Positions 33,038-45,268 of a stretch of DNA of 64,000 nucleotides are shown one piece after another. This DNA is from Phyto melanocephala (Eukaryota; Arthropoda; Insecta; Diptera; Rhinophoridae). The stretch spans positions 45,042,701 through 45,106,700 of the forward strand of contig OW799235.1 in NCBI GenBank assembly GCA_941918925.1, given 5' to 3'. Each line of letters begins with the position of its first letter. Position 1 is the stretch's first letter. A program made the position numbers and the translations under genes. Below the pieces are notes generated by a model that saw only the letters and a program-made list of their open reading frames with translations, did no database searches and had not been told where the DNA came from.

Positions 33038-33959
33038 TCTATATATATAAAAGAGTAACGTGACTGACTGACTGATTCATCATCGCACAGCCCAAACGCA
33101 AAGAGCTAGAGACATGAAATTTTGACAATCGGTTCCTCTTTCAATGTATAGCTCCACTAAGAAGGGATTTTTGGAAATTCGTATTTTAAGGGGGTAAAAA
33201 AGGGTAAAATCGGTAATCTTATATCTGCTAAACTAAAAATGATACGAATTAAATTAAAAAAGTATTGTAATTTGCACAAAAAATAAGCTGACAGGTCTCT
33301 GGCCTTTTTTGGAATTTTCAACCCCTAAGGGGAAAAAACGGGTAAAAACTATAATTTGGTACTTTTTTGGTATCCTATGTAACTTCCAAACGCATAAAGC
33401 TAGGAAAAAAATTTAAACTGTATTAAGTAATCCGCGGAAAAATAATAATAAGAGTTCGGCACTTTTTTCAAATTCATATGCATAAGGGGTAAAAATTGTC
33501 CCTTTTTTTGGTACTTTTTTTATAAGAAACTTTTCTTATATTATTCAATGGGGCAAAATTTGACAATTATTATTACCTAATAGAATATGGACAACTTTTT
33601 AGGTGAAATTTTTGGAAACTTTTTTTGGGGACAAAAAAGGTACCAAAAAGGGGAAAATTCCGGAAAATGTATGTAATCCCTAATTAGACGGCCAATTATC
33701 ACAAAATTTTTAATTGGGATTTTACTAGACATAAATAATTATGTAATTTAGTAAAAATTGAAACACATTCATAACAGGGTAGAAAAGGGAAAAATCGGGA
33801 AGAGTTTGGTACTTTTTAGAACATAATTACTTTTATGCAAAAAAGAGTAGATTTACTGACTTTAAATCATGTCTATTAAAATATTTTGTTACATAGATAT
33901 TTGAACATTTTAAACTTGGAATTTGGAACTTGGATCAAAAATTTACTTTTTCGCTTTTC

Positions 33960-35570
33960 TGTGGTACTTTTTGTATTTTCTACGTTTATAAAGGTGGAAT
34001 TGTAAAATAAAGGACTATTGATTCCAGGTAAGTCTAAAAATGTTATGCGTGACCAAAAAGGTACTTTTTTGAATTCTTATGGTACTTTTTATATATTCTA
34101 CGTTTGCGAAGCTAGAATTTTAAAATTAGTGGCTATTGATACAAGGTGAGACCGAAAATGTTATGGTCGACCAAAAAGGTACTTTTTTGAATTTTTGTGG
34201 TACTTTTGGTATTATTAGAATTTCGAAAATAGTAACTATTGACACAAGGTAAGACTAAAAATGTTATGCGCTACCAAAAAGGTACTTTTTTGAATTTCTA
34301 TGGTACTTTTTGTATTTTCAACGTTTGCGAAGCTAGAATTTTAAAATTAGTGGCTATTGTATAAGGTGAGACTGAAAATGTTAAGGTCGACCAAAAAGGA
34401 ACTTTTTTGAATTTTTGTGGTACTTCTGGTATTTTCTACGTTTATGAAGGTAGGATTGTACAATCAAGGACTATTGATTCCAGGTGAGACCGAAAATGTT
34501 ATGGTCGACCAAAAAAGTACTTTTTTTGAATTTGTATGGTACTTTTTGTATTTTTTACGTTTATGAAGGTAGGATTGTACAATCAAGGACTATTGATTCC
34601 AGGTGAGACTAAAAATGTTATGGGCGACCAAAAAGGTACTTTTTTGAATTTTTATTGTACTTTTTATATTTTCAACGTTTGCGAAGCTTGAATTTCGAAA
34701 ATAGTGACTATTGATACAAGGTAAGACTAAAAATGTTATGGGTGATCGAAAAGGTACTTTTTTGAATTTTTATGGTACTTATTGTATTTTCTACGTTTAT
34801 GAAGGTAGGATTGTACAATCAAGGACTCTTTATTTCAGATGACACCAAAAATGTTATGGGCGACAAAAAAGGTACTTTTTTGAATTTTTATGGTACTTTT
34901 TATATTTTCAACGTTTGCGAAGCTTGAATTTTAAAACTAGTGGCTATTGATACAAGGTGAGACTGAAAATGTTATGGTCGACAAAAAAGGTACTTTTTGT
35001 ATTTTCAACGTTTGCGAAGCTCGAATTTTGAAATTAGTGGCTATTGATACAAGGTTAAACTGAAAATGTTATGGTCGACCAAAAAGGTACTTTTTTGAAT
35101 TTTTGCCGTTCTTTTGGTATTTTCTACGTTTATGAAGGTAGGATTGTACAATCAAGGGCTATTGATTCTAGATGAGACTAAAAATGTTATGGGCGACGAA
35201 AAAAGTACTTTTTGAATTTTTATGGTACTTTTTGTATTTTCAACGTTTGCGAAGCTAGAATTTAGAAATTAGTGACTATTGATACAAGGTGAGACTGAAA
35301 ATGTTATGGGCGACCAAAAAAGTATTTTCTTGATTTTTATGATACTTTTGGTATTTTCTACGTTTATGGTGGGATTGTACAATCTAAGACTTTTGATTCC
35401 AGGTGAGACTAAAAATGTTATGGGTTACCAAAAAGGTACTTTTTTGAATTTGTATGGTATTTTTTGCATTTTCTACGTTTATGAAGGTAGGATCTTACAG
35501 TCAATGACTTTTGATTCCAGGTGAAACTGAAAATGTTATGGGCGACCACAAAGGTAATTTTGATCGTCCA
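33960..35570 (+). repeat. Tandem array of ~118-bp units, left arm
   Basis: About 14 units marked by AAAATGTTATGG, then YGACCAAAAAGGTACTTTT. Two types tend to alternate: one with CTACGTTTATGAAGGTAGGA, the other with CAACGTTTGCGAAGCTAGAA. A dimer of about 235 bp is therefore the higher-order unit. Confidence 0.8.
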
Positions 35571-35769
35571 TAATATTAGGATTTAGACCTCGGATCAAAA
35601 AACACTAATTTTAAGAATCTATGTTTACAAACGTAAAAATTCAAAGAGTACAATAAAAATGCGAAAAGGCTTTTTTGTGTCTCCAATATAATTTTAATTT
35701 TTAAATTGAATCAACAATCCTTTATTTCACTATTTTAGCTTTATAAACGTAGGAAATACAAAAATTCCC

Positions 35770-36870
35770 ATTAAAATTCAGAAAAGTACCTTCTTGGTCG
35801 CCCATAACATATTTAGTCTTAGCTTGTATCAATAGTCATCAATTTCGAAATTCTTTGTTCGCAAACGTAGGACATACAAATTTAAAAAAGTACCTTTGTG
35901 GTCGCCCATGACAATTTCAGTTTCACCTAGAATCAAATATTCTTGATTGTACAATCCCACCCTCATAAACGCAGAAAATACCAAAAGTATCATAAAAATC
36001 AAAAAAGTACCTTTTTGGTCACCCATAACATTTTTAGTCTAGCCTGGAATCAAAAGTCCTTGATTGTACCTTTAAAAACGTAGCAAATAAAAAAAAGTAC
36101 AACAAAAATTCAAAAAAGTACCTTTTTAGTCGACCATAACATTTTCAGTCTTACTTTGTATCAATAGCCACTAATTTTAAAATTCTAGCTTCGCAAACGT
36201 TTAAAATACAAAAAGTAGCATAAAAATTCAAAATAGTTCCTTTTTGGTCGCCCATAACATTTTTAGTCTCACCTTGAATCAATAGTCCTTGATTGTACAA
36301 TCCTACCTTCATTAACGTAGAAAATACCAAAAGTACCACAAAAATTCAAAAAAGTACCCTTTTGGTCGACCATAACATTTTCTGTCTCACCTTGTATCAA
36401 TAGCCACTAATTTCAAAATTCTAGCTTCGCAAACGTTGAAAATACAAAAAGTACCATAAAAATTCAAAAAAGTTCCTTTTTGGTCGCCCATAACATTTTT
36501 AGTCTCACCTTGAATCAATAGTCCTTGATTGTACAACCCTACCTTCATAAACGTAGAAAATACCAAAAGTACAACAAAAATTCAAAAACGTACCCTTTTG
36601 GTCGAACATAACATTTTCGGTCTCACCTTGTATCAGTAGCCACTAATTTTAAAATTCTAGCTTCGCAAACGTAGAATATTTAAAAAGTACCATAAAAATT
36701 CAAAAAAGTACCTTTTTGGTCACCCATAACATTTTCAGTCTTACCTGGAATCAATAGTCCTTTATTTTACAATTTTACCTTTATAAACGTAGAAAATACA
36801 AAAAGTACCATAAAAAAGCGAAAAAGTACATTTTTGGTCCAAGTTCCAAATTCCAAAGTTTAAAATGTTC
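35770..36870 (-). repeat. Tandem array of ~118-bp units, right arm
   Basis: About nine units in reverse orientation (CCATAACATTTT markers near 35805, 35908, 36025, 36138, 36256, 36374, 36490, 36606 and 36727), with the same two alternating types. The arm has fewer units than the left one. Confidence 0.8.
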
Positions 36871-37741
36871 AAATATCTATGTAAGAAAATATTTTAATAT
36901 GCGTGATTTAAAGTCAGTAAATCTACTCTTTCTTGCATAAAAGTAATTTTGTTATAAAAAGTACCAAACTTTTCCCGATTTTTCCCTTTTCTACCCTGTT
37001 CAGAATGTGTTTCTATTTTTAATAAATTACATAATTTTTTATGTCTGGTGAAATCCCAATTAAAAATTTTGTGAAAATTGGCCGTCTAATTAGGAATAAC
37101 ATACCCTTTCCAGATTTTTTCCCTTTTTGGTACCTTTTTTGTCCCCAGAAAAGTTTCCAAAAATTTCATCTAAAAAATTGTCCATATTCTATTAGGAAAC
37201 AATAATTGTCAAATTTTGTCCCATGGAATAATATAAGAAAAATTTCGTTTAAAAAAGTACCAAAAAAAGAGACAATTTTTACCCCTTATACATATGAATT
37301 TGAAAAAAGTGCCGAATTGTTATTCATATTTTTTCGCGGATTACTTAATACAGGTTAAATTTTTGTCCTAGCCTTATTCGTTTGGAAGTTACATAGGGTA
37401 CCAAAAAAGTACCAAATTATAGTTTTTACCCGTTTTTTCCCCTTAGGGGTTGAACATTCCAAAAAAGGCCAGACACCTGTCAGCTTATTTTTTGTGCAAA
37501 TTACAATACTTTTTCAATTTAATTTGTATCATTTTTAGTTTAGCAGATATAAGATTACCGATTCTACCCGTTTTTACCCCCTTAAAGTACGAATTTCCAA
37601 AAGTCCCTTCTTAGTGGAGCTATACATTGAAAGAGGAACCGATTGTCCAAATTTCATGTCTCTAGCTCTTTGCGTTTGGGCTGTGCGATGATGAATCAGT
37701 CAGTCGGTCAGTCAGTAACGTTACTCTTTTATATATATAGA

Positions 37742-38343
37742 CTAGCATTTAACCAGCTACTTCGTTAGCGCAGTTCTTACTATTTATTGAATACTTAAGT
37801 TCTATTTATAATTATTAAATATTTTTGGTTAAATTTATGAAAACTTGTATCTCTGATTCAATTTACTTCGAAAAATAAAAAGTAGAGCAACGATATATTG
37901 GGCATATATTTCCTAACTAAAAGCAAGATCAATGCTACTGAGTTTCAAAAATTAAGATTCATAATTTGCAAAAATTACCCTAAAAATAATATAAGTAAAA
38001 TTTTTTTCTTCACTAAAACTTCCAATTGGTTTATTATTACCTACATTCAGAATTCTATATGTACAAAATATATAAAAAGAGAAAAAGTAATTTTGGTCGT
38101 CCAGTATTAGGATTTAGACCTCTGATCAAACACACTAATTTTGAGAATCTATGTTTACAAACGTAAAAATACAAAGAGTACAATAAAAATGCGAAAAGGC
38201 TTTTTGATGTCTCCAATATAATTTTAATTTTCAAATTGAATCAACAATTCTTTATTTCACTATTTTAGCTTTATAAACGTAGGAAATACAAAAATTCCCA
38301 TTAAAATTCAGAAAAGTACCTTTTTTAAAAACCCATAACATAT
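37742..38343 (-). mobile_element. Family-D tail fragment adjoining the palindrome
   Basis: Begins CTAGCATTTAACCAGCTACT at 37742. In complement this is a hairpin (AGTAGCTGG region) followed by AAATGCTAG, a Helitron-type 3' end. It abuts the head of the neighbouring copy with no spacer. It runs through the block also found at 35570-35830 and stops at the TTGTACCCAGG junction. Confidence 0.65.
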
Positions 38344-38530
38344 TTAGCCTTACCTTGTACCCAGGCCTGGGCAGTATTTGAAATATTTGTATTTGAAATA
38401 CAAATACAAGGTACAAATACGTATTTTGTATCTGTATTTGAAATACATGGTTTGAAAGTATTTTGTATTTCAAATACACAACTGAAGAGTATTTTGTATT
38501 TCAAATACATATGGCTCAAAAATGCATTTA
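38344..38530 (+). repeat. hAT-like terminus with GTATTTGAAATAC repeats
   Basis: CAGGCCTGGGCAGTATTTG is followed by at least five copies of TATTTGAAATAC or TTGTATTTCAAATAC. Such ends with palindromic subterminal repeats are typical of hAT termini. It may be the left end of the element encoding the transposase at 39112; no right end was found. Confidence 0.45.
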
Positions 38531-39111
38531 TACAAAATACACTTATTTTTTACAATTAATTTGAAAATAAGATGTATCAGACAAAATCGAAAGTCGCTAG
38601 AAACTATGACCATTAAAATTTCACATTTTACAACACTACTATTCAGCTTTGAATTGTTTCGTCCAAGGCGAATTCATACAGGTAAAATTATCAGCCCAGC
38701 TGATTGTGAAACATTTTGTCAAAATTGGTTGAATTCGCTTTGATTTCATTTATTAATGCAGGGATAGGAAATGTGATTTTGGTTTCGGTATTAAACAATT
38801 AACTTGAGTGTACTCTTTTGACAATAAATGTGCTTAATTTATGTATATTTTTTGCTTCTGCGTCACTAATAATGTGTTTAAAAAATTTATATTCTGTTTT
38901 TAATCAAATTTTATTATATTTAATATTTAAAAACAACTTTTCCATCCCTGATATACGAATTGGCCTTGACATAAAATATACCATGAAAAGTTGCTTTGTT
39001 GTATCAATTCGCCGTTGCATATACCTTATGGATATGCCTTGGTTTCGTCTAAGGCGAATTCATTTACACTATTTAAATGAAAAGCTAGAGTGTTATATTT
39101 GCCGAGGCATC
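38531..39111. other. Non-coding stretch with direct and inverted repeats
   Basis: TTTCGTCCAAGGCGAATTCA (about 38660) recurs as TTTCGTCTAAGGCGAATTCA (about 39044). CAGGGATAGGAAATG (38759) and CTTTTCCATCCCTG (ending 38951) are inverted, perhaps a 190-bp MITE; flanks do not match. Confidence 0.4.
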
Positions 39112-40101
39112 TGAGATGTTTCAGCCACACATTAGTCTTTTAGCCACAACAGATATGAATAATTTCATAAAAAATTCTTGTGCCAATAGGATTCACTACT
39201 CGGTAATTGCTAAATGTTCTTTACTATGGAATTAATCCAGAATACCCAAATCAGCTGAAGTTATAAAAGATTGGCTCGGACATCTGTTAGTATATCCATG
39301 TCCCACAAGATGGAACTCACTTTTCGATTCCATAGTACAGCTAATGAAAAGAAAATCAAAATTAAATGAATTATTTGTTAAGCTAGATAAGGCTAACACT
39401 TTCTATGCTATAGAACTGGAGTATTTAGAGGAACTCATTGAAATATTGAAACCAATAGCTACGGCGTTGGACTACATACAGGGAAATAATTGCTATTATG
39501 GAAAAGTTTTGCCTACTTTAATGTCTGTAAAAACCAGATTAGATCGGCTGCAATGTTATAATTTGAGGCATTTCAGTTGTATTTTACCAAAACTAAGGGA
39601 GAGCGTTGAGAGAAGATATGTTAAGTTTTTCATGCTGGCACCTGAAGCAAATAGAGCCATATTGGCTTCATGTTTCTACCCAACTTTTAAAATGCGTTGG
39701 CAGCCAGAAAACAACTAGAAAACATCAATAGATACCTTAGAAAAAAAAAATAACAAAAATCGTGAAGCAATGCTTGGATGCAGCAGAAGTAGTAGAAGTT
39801 GCAGTAAAAACGATGAAGATTTTATTGTTTTTGCCGACAATAACATTGATCAACCTCGCACATCAAATTTCGAATTAGAGTTCATCAGTTTCCTAAATGA
39901 TAAGAGCATGGAGATTTCCGTTTTGGTAAGCTATCCAAATATTAAAAATGCATTAAGAGAATTTAACAGTAGCTTGTGTTCCTCAGGGCCTGTAGAAAGA
40001 TTATTTTCCTTAGCAGGTTTTATACATTACCCAACAAGATGCTGTTATCTGATGATTCTTTAAAAAATCTAGTTTTTATTAAAGGAAATACCTGTTTTAT
40101 T
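39112..40101 (+). pseudogene. hAT transposase (ZBED-type), central and C-terminal
   Basis: Pieces in shifting frames: CFSHTL and ATTDMNNFIKNSC; VIAKCSLLWN; PCPTRWNSLFDSIVQLMKRK; then 124 open codons (ELEYLEELIEILKPIATALD, IQGNNCYYGKVLPTLMSVK, ANRAILASCFYPTFKMRW); then SCSKNDEDFIVFADNN, FISFLNDKSMEI and CSSGPVERLFSLAGF. The TRWNS block and SSGPVERLFSLAG (dimerisation motif) are typical hAT. The C-terminal extension SDDSLKNLVFIKGNTCF continues to 40101, where another hAT is inserted; the sequence resumes at 42432. It is broken by stops and frameshifts. Confidence 0.85.
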
Positions 40102-40587
40102 CAGAGCTGTTAAATTTGGATTACGATTAGTAATCAATTAAATTAAATTTTAAAAAGAATGGTATTGATTACATAATTCTCTTTTTAACAATTCCTGATT
40201 ATTAATTAATTATGATTACAAATAATCCAAAAATAGTTAAGATTAGTTAGGATTACGAGAAAATAATCAAAAATAGTCAAAAGTAATCCAAAAAATAATT
40301 GACTACTTTCAAGGATTATTTTTGATTATATTCGATTATTTTTTTAAAATGCAGAATGCGCATCATTTTATACAAACATTTTGTTAAAAAAAATCTGAAC
40401 AAATACAACCAAATTAGATAGTTTTTGTATACAAAATATAGGTTTATTCACTCCAATAACAAAACAACCGATAACAATTTAAGTACTTACTTAATCAACA
40501 AAAAAGGGAAAAATAATAAAGAAAACAAATACATACATACATTCAGAATACATTCAATTCACAAAAAAAAAAGTTTTATAATTTACA

Positions 40588-41316
40588 TATATTTACAATT
40601 GGCCTTCATTACAACTAATTTTTCAAAAGAAAAATCGGACAATGATTGCCGCCTTGGACTGCTGACGATCCCGGCAAATGAAAACAGTCGTTCATCTGGA
40701 GCTGAAGACGTTAAGGGCGTGTTAAAAAAAATAAATGCATCCCTTAGTAAATCATATTTTTGGTAAATCTGCTGTGGTACAAAAATATTTAGAACAAACC
40801 ATGTTTGCTTTTACATTTTTCATTATGATGGTATATTTTGTTTCCAATTTTTTAGCCGCTGTTTGCTTACACATCACATTCATACCTATACTTTGAAAAA
40901 TATCTATAAAGGATTTCTTTTCCAGAAGGAAAGGGGCAATGAACAATCAATCATTGCATGTAACAGTTGACCATCGAACTCAGATTGCGTGTTACCGCCA
41001 AAAGGGCTACCTGTTTTATAACTTTTGTATGTTTTAAAAAGTTCACTATGCTTGACTTGGAAATGTTTGATGAAATTTGAAGTCACTTCACCGCTTCCTC
41101 CTTTCACTCGATGCCATGCAACGCACTTAGCACAAGTTGTCTTATGTAAAATTCTTCTTTAAAAATTATTTTTTGTAAATTCACACAGAATTTTTTAAGG
41201 GACGGTCCTGATTCCTCACTTAATGACCTCTTTCGTTTACTTCCAGTAGGATTAACGTCCGGATCTTCAGTACTGTCGTCTGCGGAAAAATCGGTTTCGG
41301 AAACATAATCAGACAT
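40588..41316 (-). pseudogene. hAT transposase, internally deleted (BED finger joined to C-terminus)
   Basis: From ATG at 41316: SETDFSADDSTEDPDVN, a nuclear-type basic stretch (GSKRKRSLSEE), a frameshift, then the BED zinc finger CAKCVAWHRVKGGSGEV with IKHFQVKH. Next is LLHAMIDCSLPLSF and, after a frameshift, EKKSFIDIFQSIGM. At about 40750 it jumps to LRDAFIFFNTPLTSSAPDER and FSFAGIV, the hAT C-terminal dimerisation motif, ending KANCKYM. The catalytic D-D-E region is deleted, so it cannot cut DNA, though the BED finger could once have bound the ends. Confidence 0.8.
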
Positions 41317-41539
41317 TTTGACCTAAAAATAAATTTTATTATTAAAAGTTTATAACAATTATGTTTAATACTCACAATTACAATACTTCACAAATAATGT
41401 TTTCCTTTTGCTATTTAAACAATTTTTTTTTTAAATATTTCAAAGCTCACTACAATTTATACACAAACATACACTTAAAGAAATGTTTGAAAAGTTCTTC
41501 AAACTGTATGTAATTATGCAAGAAAGGAATACAGCAAAA

Positions 41540-41870
41540 ACAAGTAACAGTGATATATTCGGCCATGCCGAATCTTATATACCCTTCACAACGTGTAGTC
41601 ATGCAATAACAATTGTTTGTATCACCATTCATCTCATATCAAATACGTACATATGTATATACTGGTTAGAATAAATGTGGCATCGAATCCGAGCTGAGGA
41701 AAAAAAAAATTTATTTAAGACGGACAGACAGACAGCGCTTAATCGACTCCCCTATTCATAAGCTTTCAGAAAATATATACTTTATGAGGTCGGAAATGAA
41801 AATTGTAGAAATTTCACACGGAATGACAAACCTATATATACCCTTTTTCACTGTGTGAAGGGTATAAAAA
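41540..41870 (+). repeat. Family-A repeat A13, internally deleted
   Basis: Head ACAAGTAACAGTGATATATT, a GGCATCGAATCCGAGC block, then directly the GTCY tract and core, with tail CACTGTGTGAAGGGTATAAA. It lies inside hAT copy 1. Confidence 0.8.
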
Positions 41871-42439
41871 GTATGACATACATATTATCATAGAATCTAT
41901 TAAGTTTTCAATAAAGGTAAAGAATATACATATACATGTATGTACAAATAGTCACCTAAAATCGAAAAGGTCGTAAGTTACAACTTCAAAATAAATTTTT
42001 TTGATTGATTATGTTGTAATTAACCAATATATATTATATACCTATACAAAAGAAAGAAATACCTATACGAAAGACTTTTTAATACAAGCTAAATCTCAGC
42101 TTTATCTCAACACAATTAATATTTTACCAGTGTACCACAACAAAACAAACAACTAACATTAAACAGTATTGCCATAATTTCGCAAAATAAAAAAAAATAA
42201 TCAAAAGTAATCTTCGAAAGTAGTCGAATTATTTTTCGATTACTTTTTATTATTTTTGATTATTTTTTCGTAATTTTAATTAATCTTGATTATTTTTCGA
42301 TTACCTGTAATCGTAATCAATTAGTAATCGTGCGAATCTGAAAATAATCGTAATATAATCATTACTTCACCTTTAAAAAAAAAATCTAATTACTAATTAT
42401 TATGAGTAGTAATCATTACTTAACAGCTATGGTTTTATT

Positions 42440-42547
42440 GAATAAATTTTTTATTTCCTAACTATTAAATTCTAAATATGCTTTTTTTACTTACTTCCCC
42501 CACTTGACGCGAGAGAATTAACGCAAATTTACAAAATAATTCTTTCA
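42440..42547. other. Right flank of hAT copy 1, remnant of the older hAT
   Basis: Continues the 39.1-40.1 kb element after the duplication. No end motif is visible before family B begins. Confidence 0.35.
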
Positions 42548-42680
42548 ACTCTTTCGGCTGTGCCGAATCTTTTATACCCACCACCAATTTTGTGTACATT
42601 TAAAGCATAATATTTATTATTTTGTTAATCGCTATGGAATAATCTCTTTATAATAAAATAGGTATCACTTTCTTTGTATA

Positions 42681-43285
42681 GGGTGGTTAAATTTTAAGGG
42701 CCCATGTTGAAGATGAACTACACCTAGTCTTTAAATTTGTTTTCTGCATTTCACTTGACATTTCTCAATCTCAAACTTACTCAATTTGATCCGTGGAAAG
42801 ATACGCAAATGAGCAACGCTTTAAAGTTATTCAGGTTTTTTATAAAAATGGGCGTTCAAATCAAAATGCATTTTGTACACTTCGTAATTCTTTTGATCAA
42901 CATAATCATTCAAATTCGTCCACAATCGGGAGAATTGTAACAAATATTTAAATTTCTGCAAAACAGGTCTGTAAAAAATGTTAGAAAATCTCTAAATGCC
43001 TTCTTAGTGCGTTGAATGGGAACCAATGGTGGTTTTTGCGATAGTGTGGCAAAAGAGTAGTCAACCGCGACTCATCATCATACCCAACAATTGAGCATCA
43101 ACATTGGACCGTCAGATAGAGGAGTGGTGCCAAGGATGGGGGGGGGGTGGAATTTTTCCGATATTTTGTTAAATACATAATTGAACCATACAAATATTAA
43201 AATTACAAAAAAAAAGTAATAATAATATCCTAAATATTTTGTGTTTTATTTAAATTCAACATCGGTCCTTAAAATTTAGCCACCC
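42681..43285 (+). mobile_element. Tc1/mariner-like remnant with both ends
   Basis: GGGTGGTTAAATTTTAAGG at the left and CCTTAAAATTTAGCCACCC at the right form inverted repeats. The N-terminal transposase remnant is YKNGRSNQNAFCTLR and STIGRIV. A later fragment matches the segment after the second helix-turn-helix. The DDE domain is deleted. Length is about 605 bp against 1.3 kb for a complete element. Confidence 0.7.
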
Positions 43286-43469
43286 TTTATAACTTCGATA
43301 TGCTTCTAAAATTCTTTTCTAAATGTAGACTTTTAGTAAAAGTGGGCGTTAAAGTAGGAGTGTCAATAAAGTTTCTGCTAATAAATACAACTTAGATATT
43401 TCAATATAGTCCTTTATTTTCCCAAAAACTTTATCAATAGAGAAATTACATGAATTTAAGCTAAACCGT

Positions 43470-44337
43470 TATATGGGAGGTAGGTGTTAAAGTGGGCGTG
43501 TCACCTAAACTTTTTGGCACAACAATTACATTGATTACAAGGATATATGTAGCGAATTTGATCATCATACCTCTAATTTTGGCGGTTTTATGAGTTTTTA
43601 AATTTCATTAACGGTAGATAACGTGAAAAATGGGCGATATATGTAGTAGGCGTGTCAAAGTTGTTTTTGCAAGTGAGTACAACTTAGGTGTTTCAATTTA
43701 GCCCTTTATTATTCCAAAATCTTTATTAATAGAGAAATTATGAATTATAGGTAAAACGTTCTATGGGAGGTGGGCGTAAAAGTGGGCGTGGCATCTAAAC
43801 TTTTAGGCACAGTAATGACACTGCCTAGGGGGATATACGTAGCAAATTTTATCATCATACCTCTACTTTTAGCGGTTTTATGAGCTTTTAATTTTCATTA
43901 ACTGTAGATAACGTGAAAAGTGGGCGATATAGTAGGCGTGTCAAAGTTATTTTTGCGAATGAGTACAACTTAGCTGTTTCAATATAGCCCGTTATTATTC
44001 CAAAAACTTTATTAATAGAGAAATTATATGAATTTTAGGTAAAACGTTATATGGGAGGTGGGCGTAAAAGTGGGCGTGGCACCATAATTTTTTGGCACAG
44101 TAATGACATTGCCTAGGGGGATATACGTGGCAAATTTTATCATCATACCTCTCATTTTGGCGGTTTTATGAGCTTTTAAATTTCATTAACGGTAGATAAC
44201 GTGAAAAGTGGGCGTTATAGTAGGCGTGGCAAAGTTATTTTTGCGAATGAGTACACCTTAGGTGTTTCAATATAGCCCTTTATTATTCCAAAATCTTTAT
44301 TAGTAGAGAAATTATATGAATTTTAGTTAAAACGTTA
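43470..44337 (+). repeat. Three ~290-bp tandem units inside B4
   Basis: TATGGGAGGTGGGCGTAAAA recurs near 43471, 43762, 44051 and 44337. Between them the order GTGGGCGTGGC, TCATCATACCTCT, CGGTTTTATGAG, GTAGATAACGTGAAAA, GTAGGCGTG, CAATATAGCCC repeats. Confidence 0.85.
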
Positions 44338-45268
44338 TATGGGAGGTGGGCGTAAAAATGGGCGTGGCACATTGATTTTCCGTTACAAAAAAGCCATTCA
44401 CCAAAAAGCAGAGAGTGCAAAATTTCAGAGTCGTACATCCAATTTTGTTGCTTTTATGACGTTTTTGTTTTTAAATATACCGAAAAATACACTGTGCGGT
44501 ATAAATTTTCGTACATTTTGATCGATATCTCATGGATAGATTTAGACAATTTTCGGGGAAAAATATTGTTTTTACTCAGGAAATATATATTCGAAGTTTC
44601 ATGAGTCTACGTTAATGCGTTTGGACACAATTCCATTTTATTCGATGTTCGAAGGACACGGTTTTTTCGACCTACTCTTGCTTTTCGAGCTATAACTCTC
44701 TTTCTAATATTCGGATTTAGCCCATTTTCAATACCAAACAAACCTTGTCTATAAGAAAGATTCTGGCAAAATTTGAGCCCCCTAGCTTTTTCGGTGCGAC
44801 CTCTATCGTGCTCTAAACAGATTGATTTGATCGTCATCAAATCAAACAGTGATTTAGAATATATATACTTTATGGGATCTAAAATGGATATTTCGATGTG
44901 TTACAAACGGAATGACAAAATGAATATACCCCACCATTTTTTTGGTGGCGGGTATAAAAAGTAAATGAACTCTTTACTAATGAAAATTTAACACTTTAAC
45001 AATTTTATTGTTTAAACTGTGTATCATTTGTACGTACCATATCTGTTAAGTAATGATTACTTATCGTAATAATTATTAATTAAATTATTTTTTTTAAAGT
45101 TGAAGTAATGATTATATTACGATTATTTTCAGATTCGCACGATTACTAATTGGATTACAGATATCCAAAAGTAATCAAGAATATTTAGGATTACGAGAAA
45201 ATAATCAAAAATAATCAAAAGTAATCCAAAAATAATTCGACTACTTTCAAGGATTATTTTCTATTTTT

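Larger units (their letters stand above)
33038..37741. mobile_element. 4.7-kb palindrome of two Helitron-like family-D arms
   Basis: The left arm (+) starts TCTATATATATAAAAGAGTA at 33038. The right arm (-) ends with its complement at 37741. The arms mirror each other inward through ACTGACTGACTGA, a GGTTCCTCTTTCAATG block, TTTGCACAAAAAATAAGCTG and then tandem repeats, with a turning zone near 35570-35760. Heads face outward, so the pair is tail to tail. Sister copies at 47.6-51.1 kb have a tail (hairpin, then CTAG) typical of Helitrons; long inverted arms made of tandem repeats also recall Foldback elements. Confidence 0.75.
40102..42431 (-). mobile_element. Deleted hAT element, copy 1
   Basis: Ends CAGAGCTGTTAAATTTGG at 40102 and, in complement, CATAGCTGTTAAGTAATG at 42431, flanked by GTTTTATT at 40094-40101 and 42432-42439. 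Long AATAATCAAAAATA/AGTAATCC repeats fill about 250 bp at each end. Its coding strand is minus. It carries a family-A insertion at 41540-41870. A second copy lies at 45038-47449 in opposite orientation. Confidence 0.9.
42548..44960 (+). repeat. Family-B repeat B4, longest copy
   Basis: Head TTCGGCTGTGCCGAATC and TTTATACCCACCACCAATTT; tail ATACTTTATGGGATCTAA, GATGTGTTACAAACGGAATG and ACCATTTTTTTGGTGGCGGG. A mariner remnant (42681-43285) sits near its 5' end. The hairpin-like head and a tail with an ATACTTTATGGG motif parallel family A, so both are mini-me-like. Confidence 0.8.

Noticed and set aside
35279..35524. Short frames with GETxNVMGDQKGTFL repeats
   Set aside because: Translation of the 118-bp tandem units; no start, no domain, frames shift between units.
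34000..36400. Possible CRISPR-like array
   Set aside because: Contiguous ~118-bp tandem repeats without unique spacers in eukaryotic DNA; it is a minisatellite inside a transposon.
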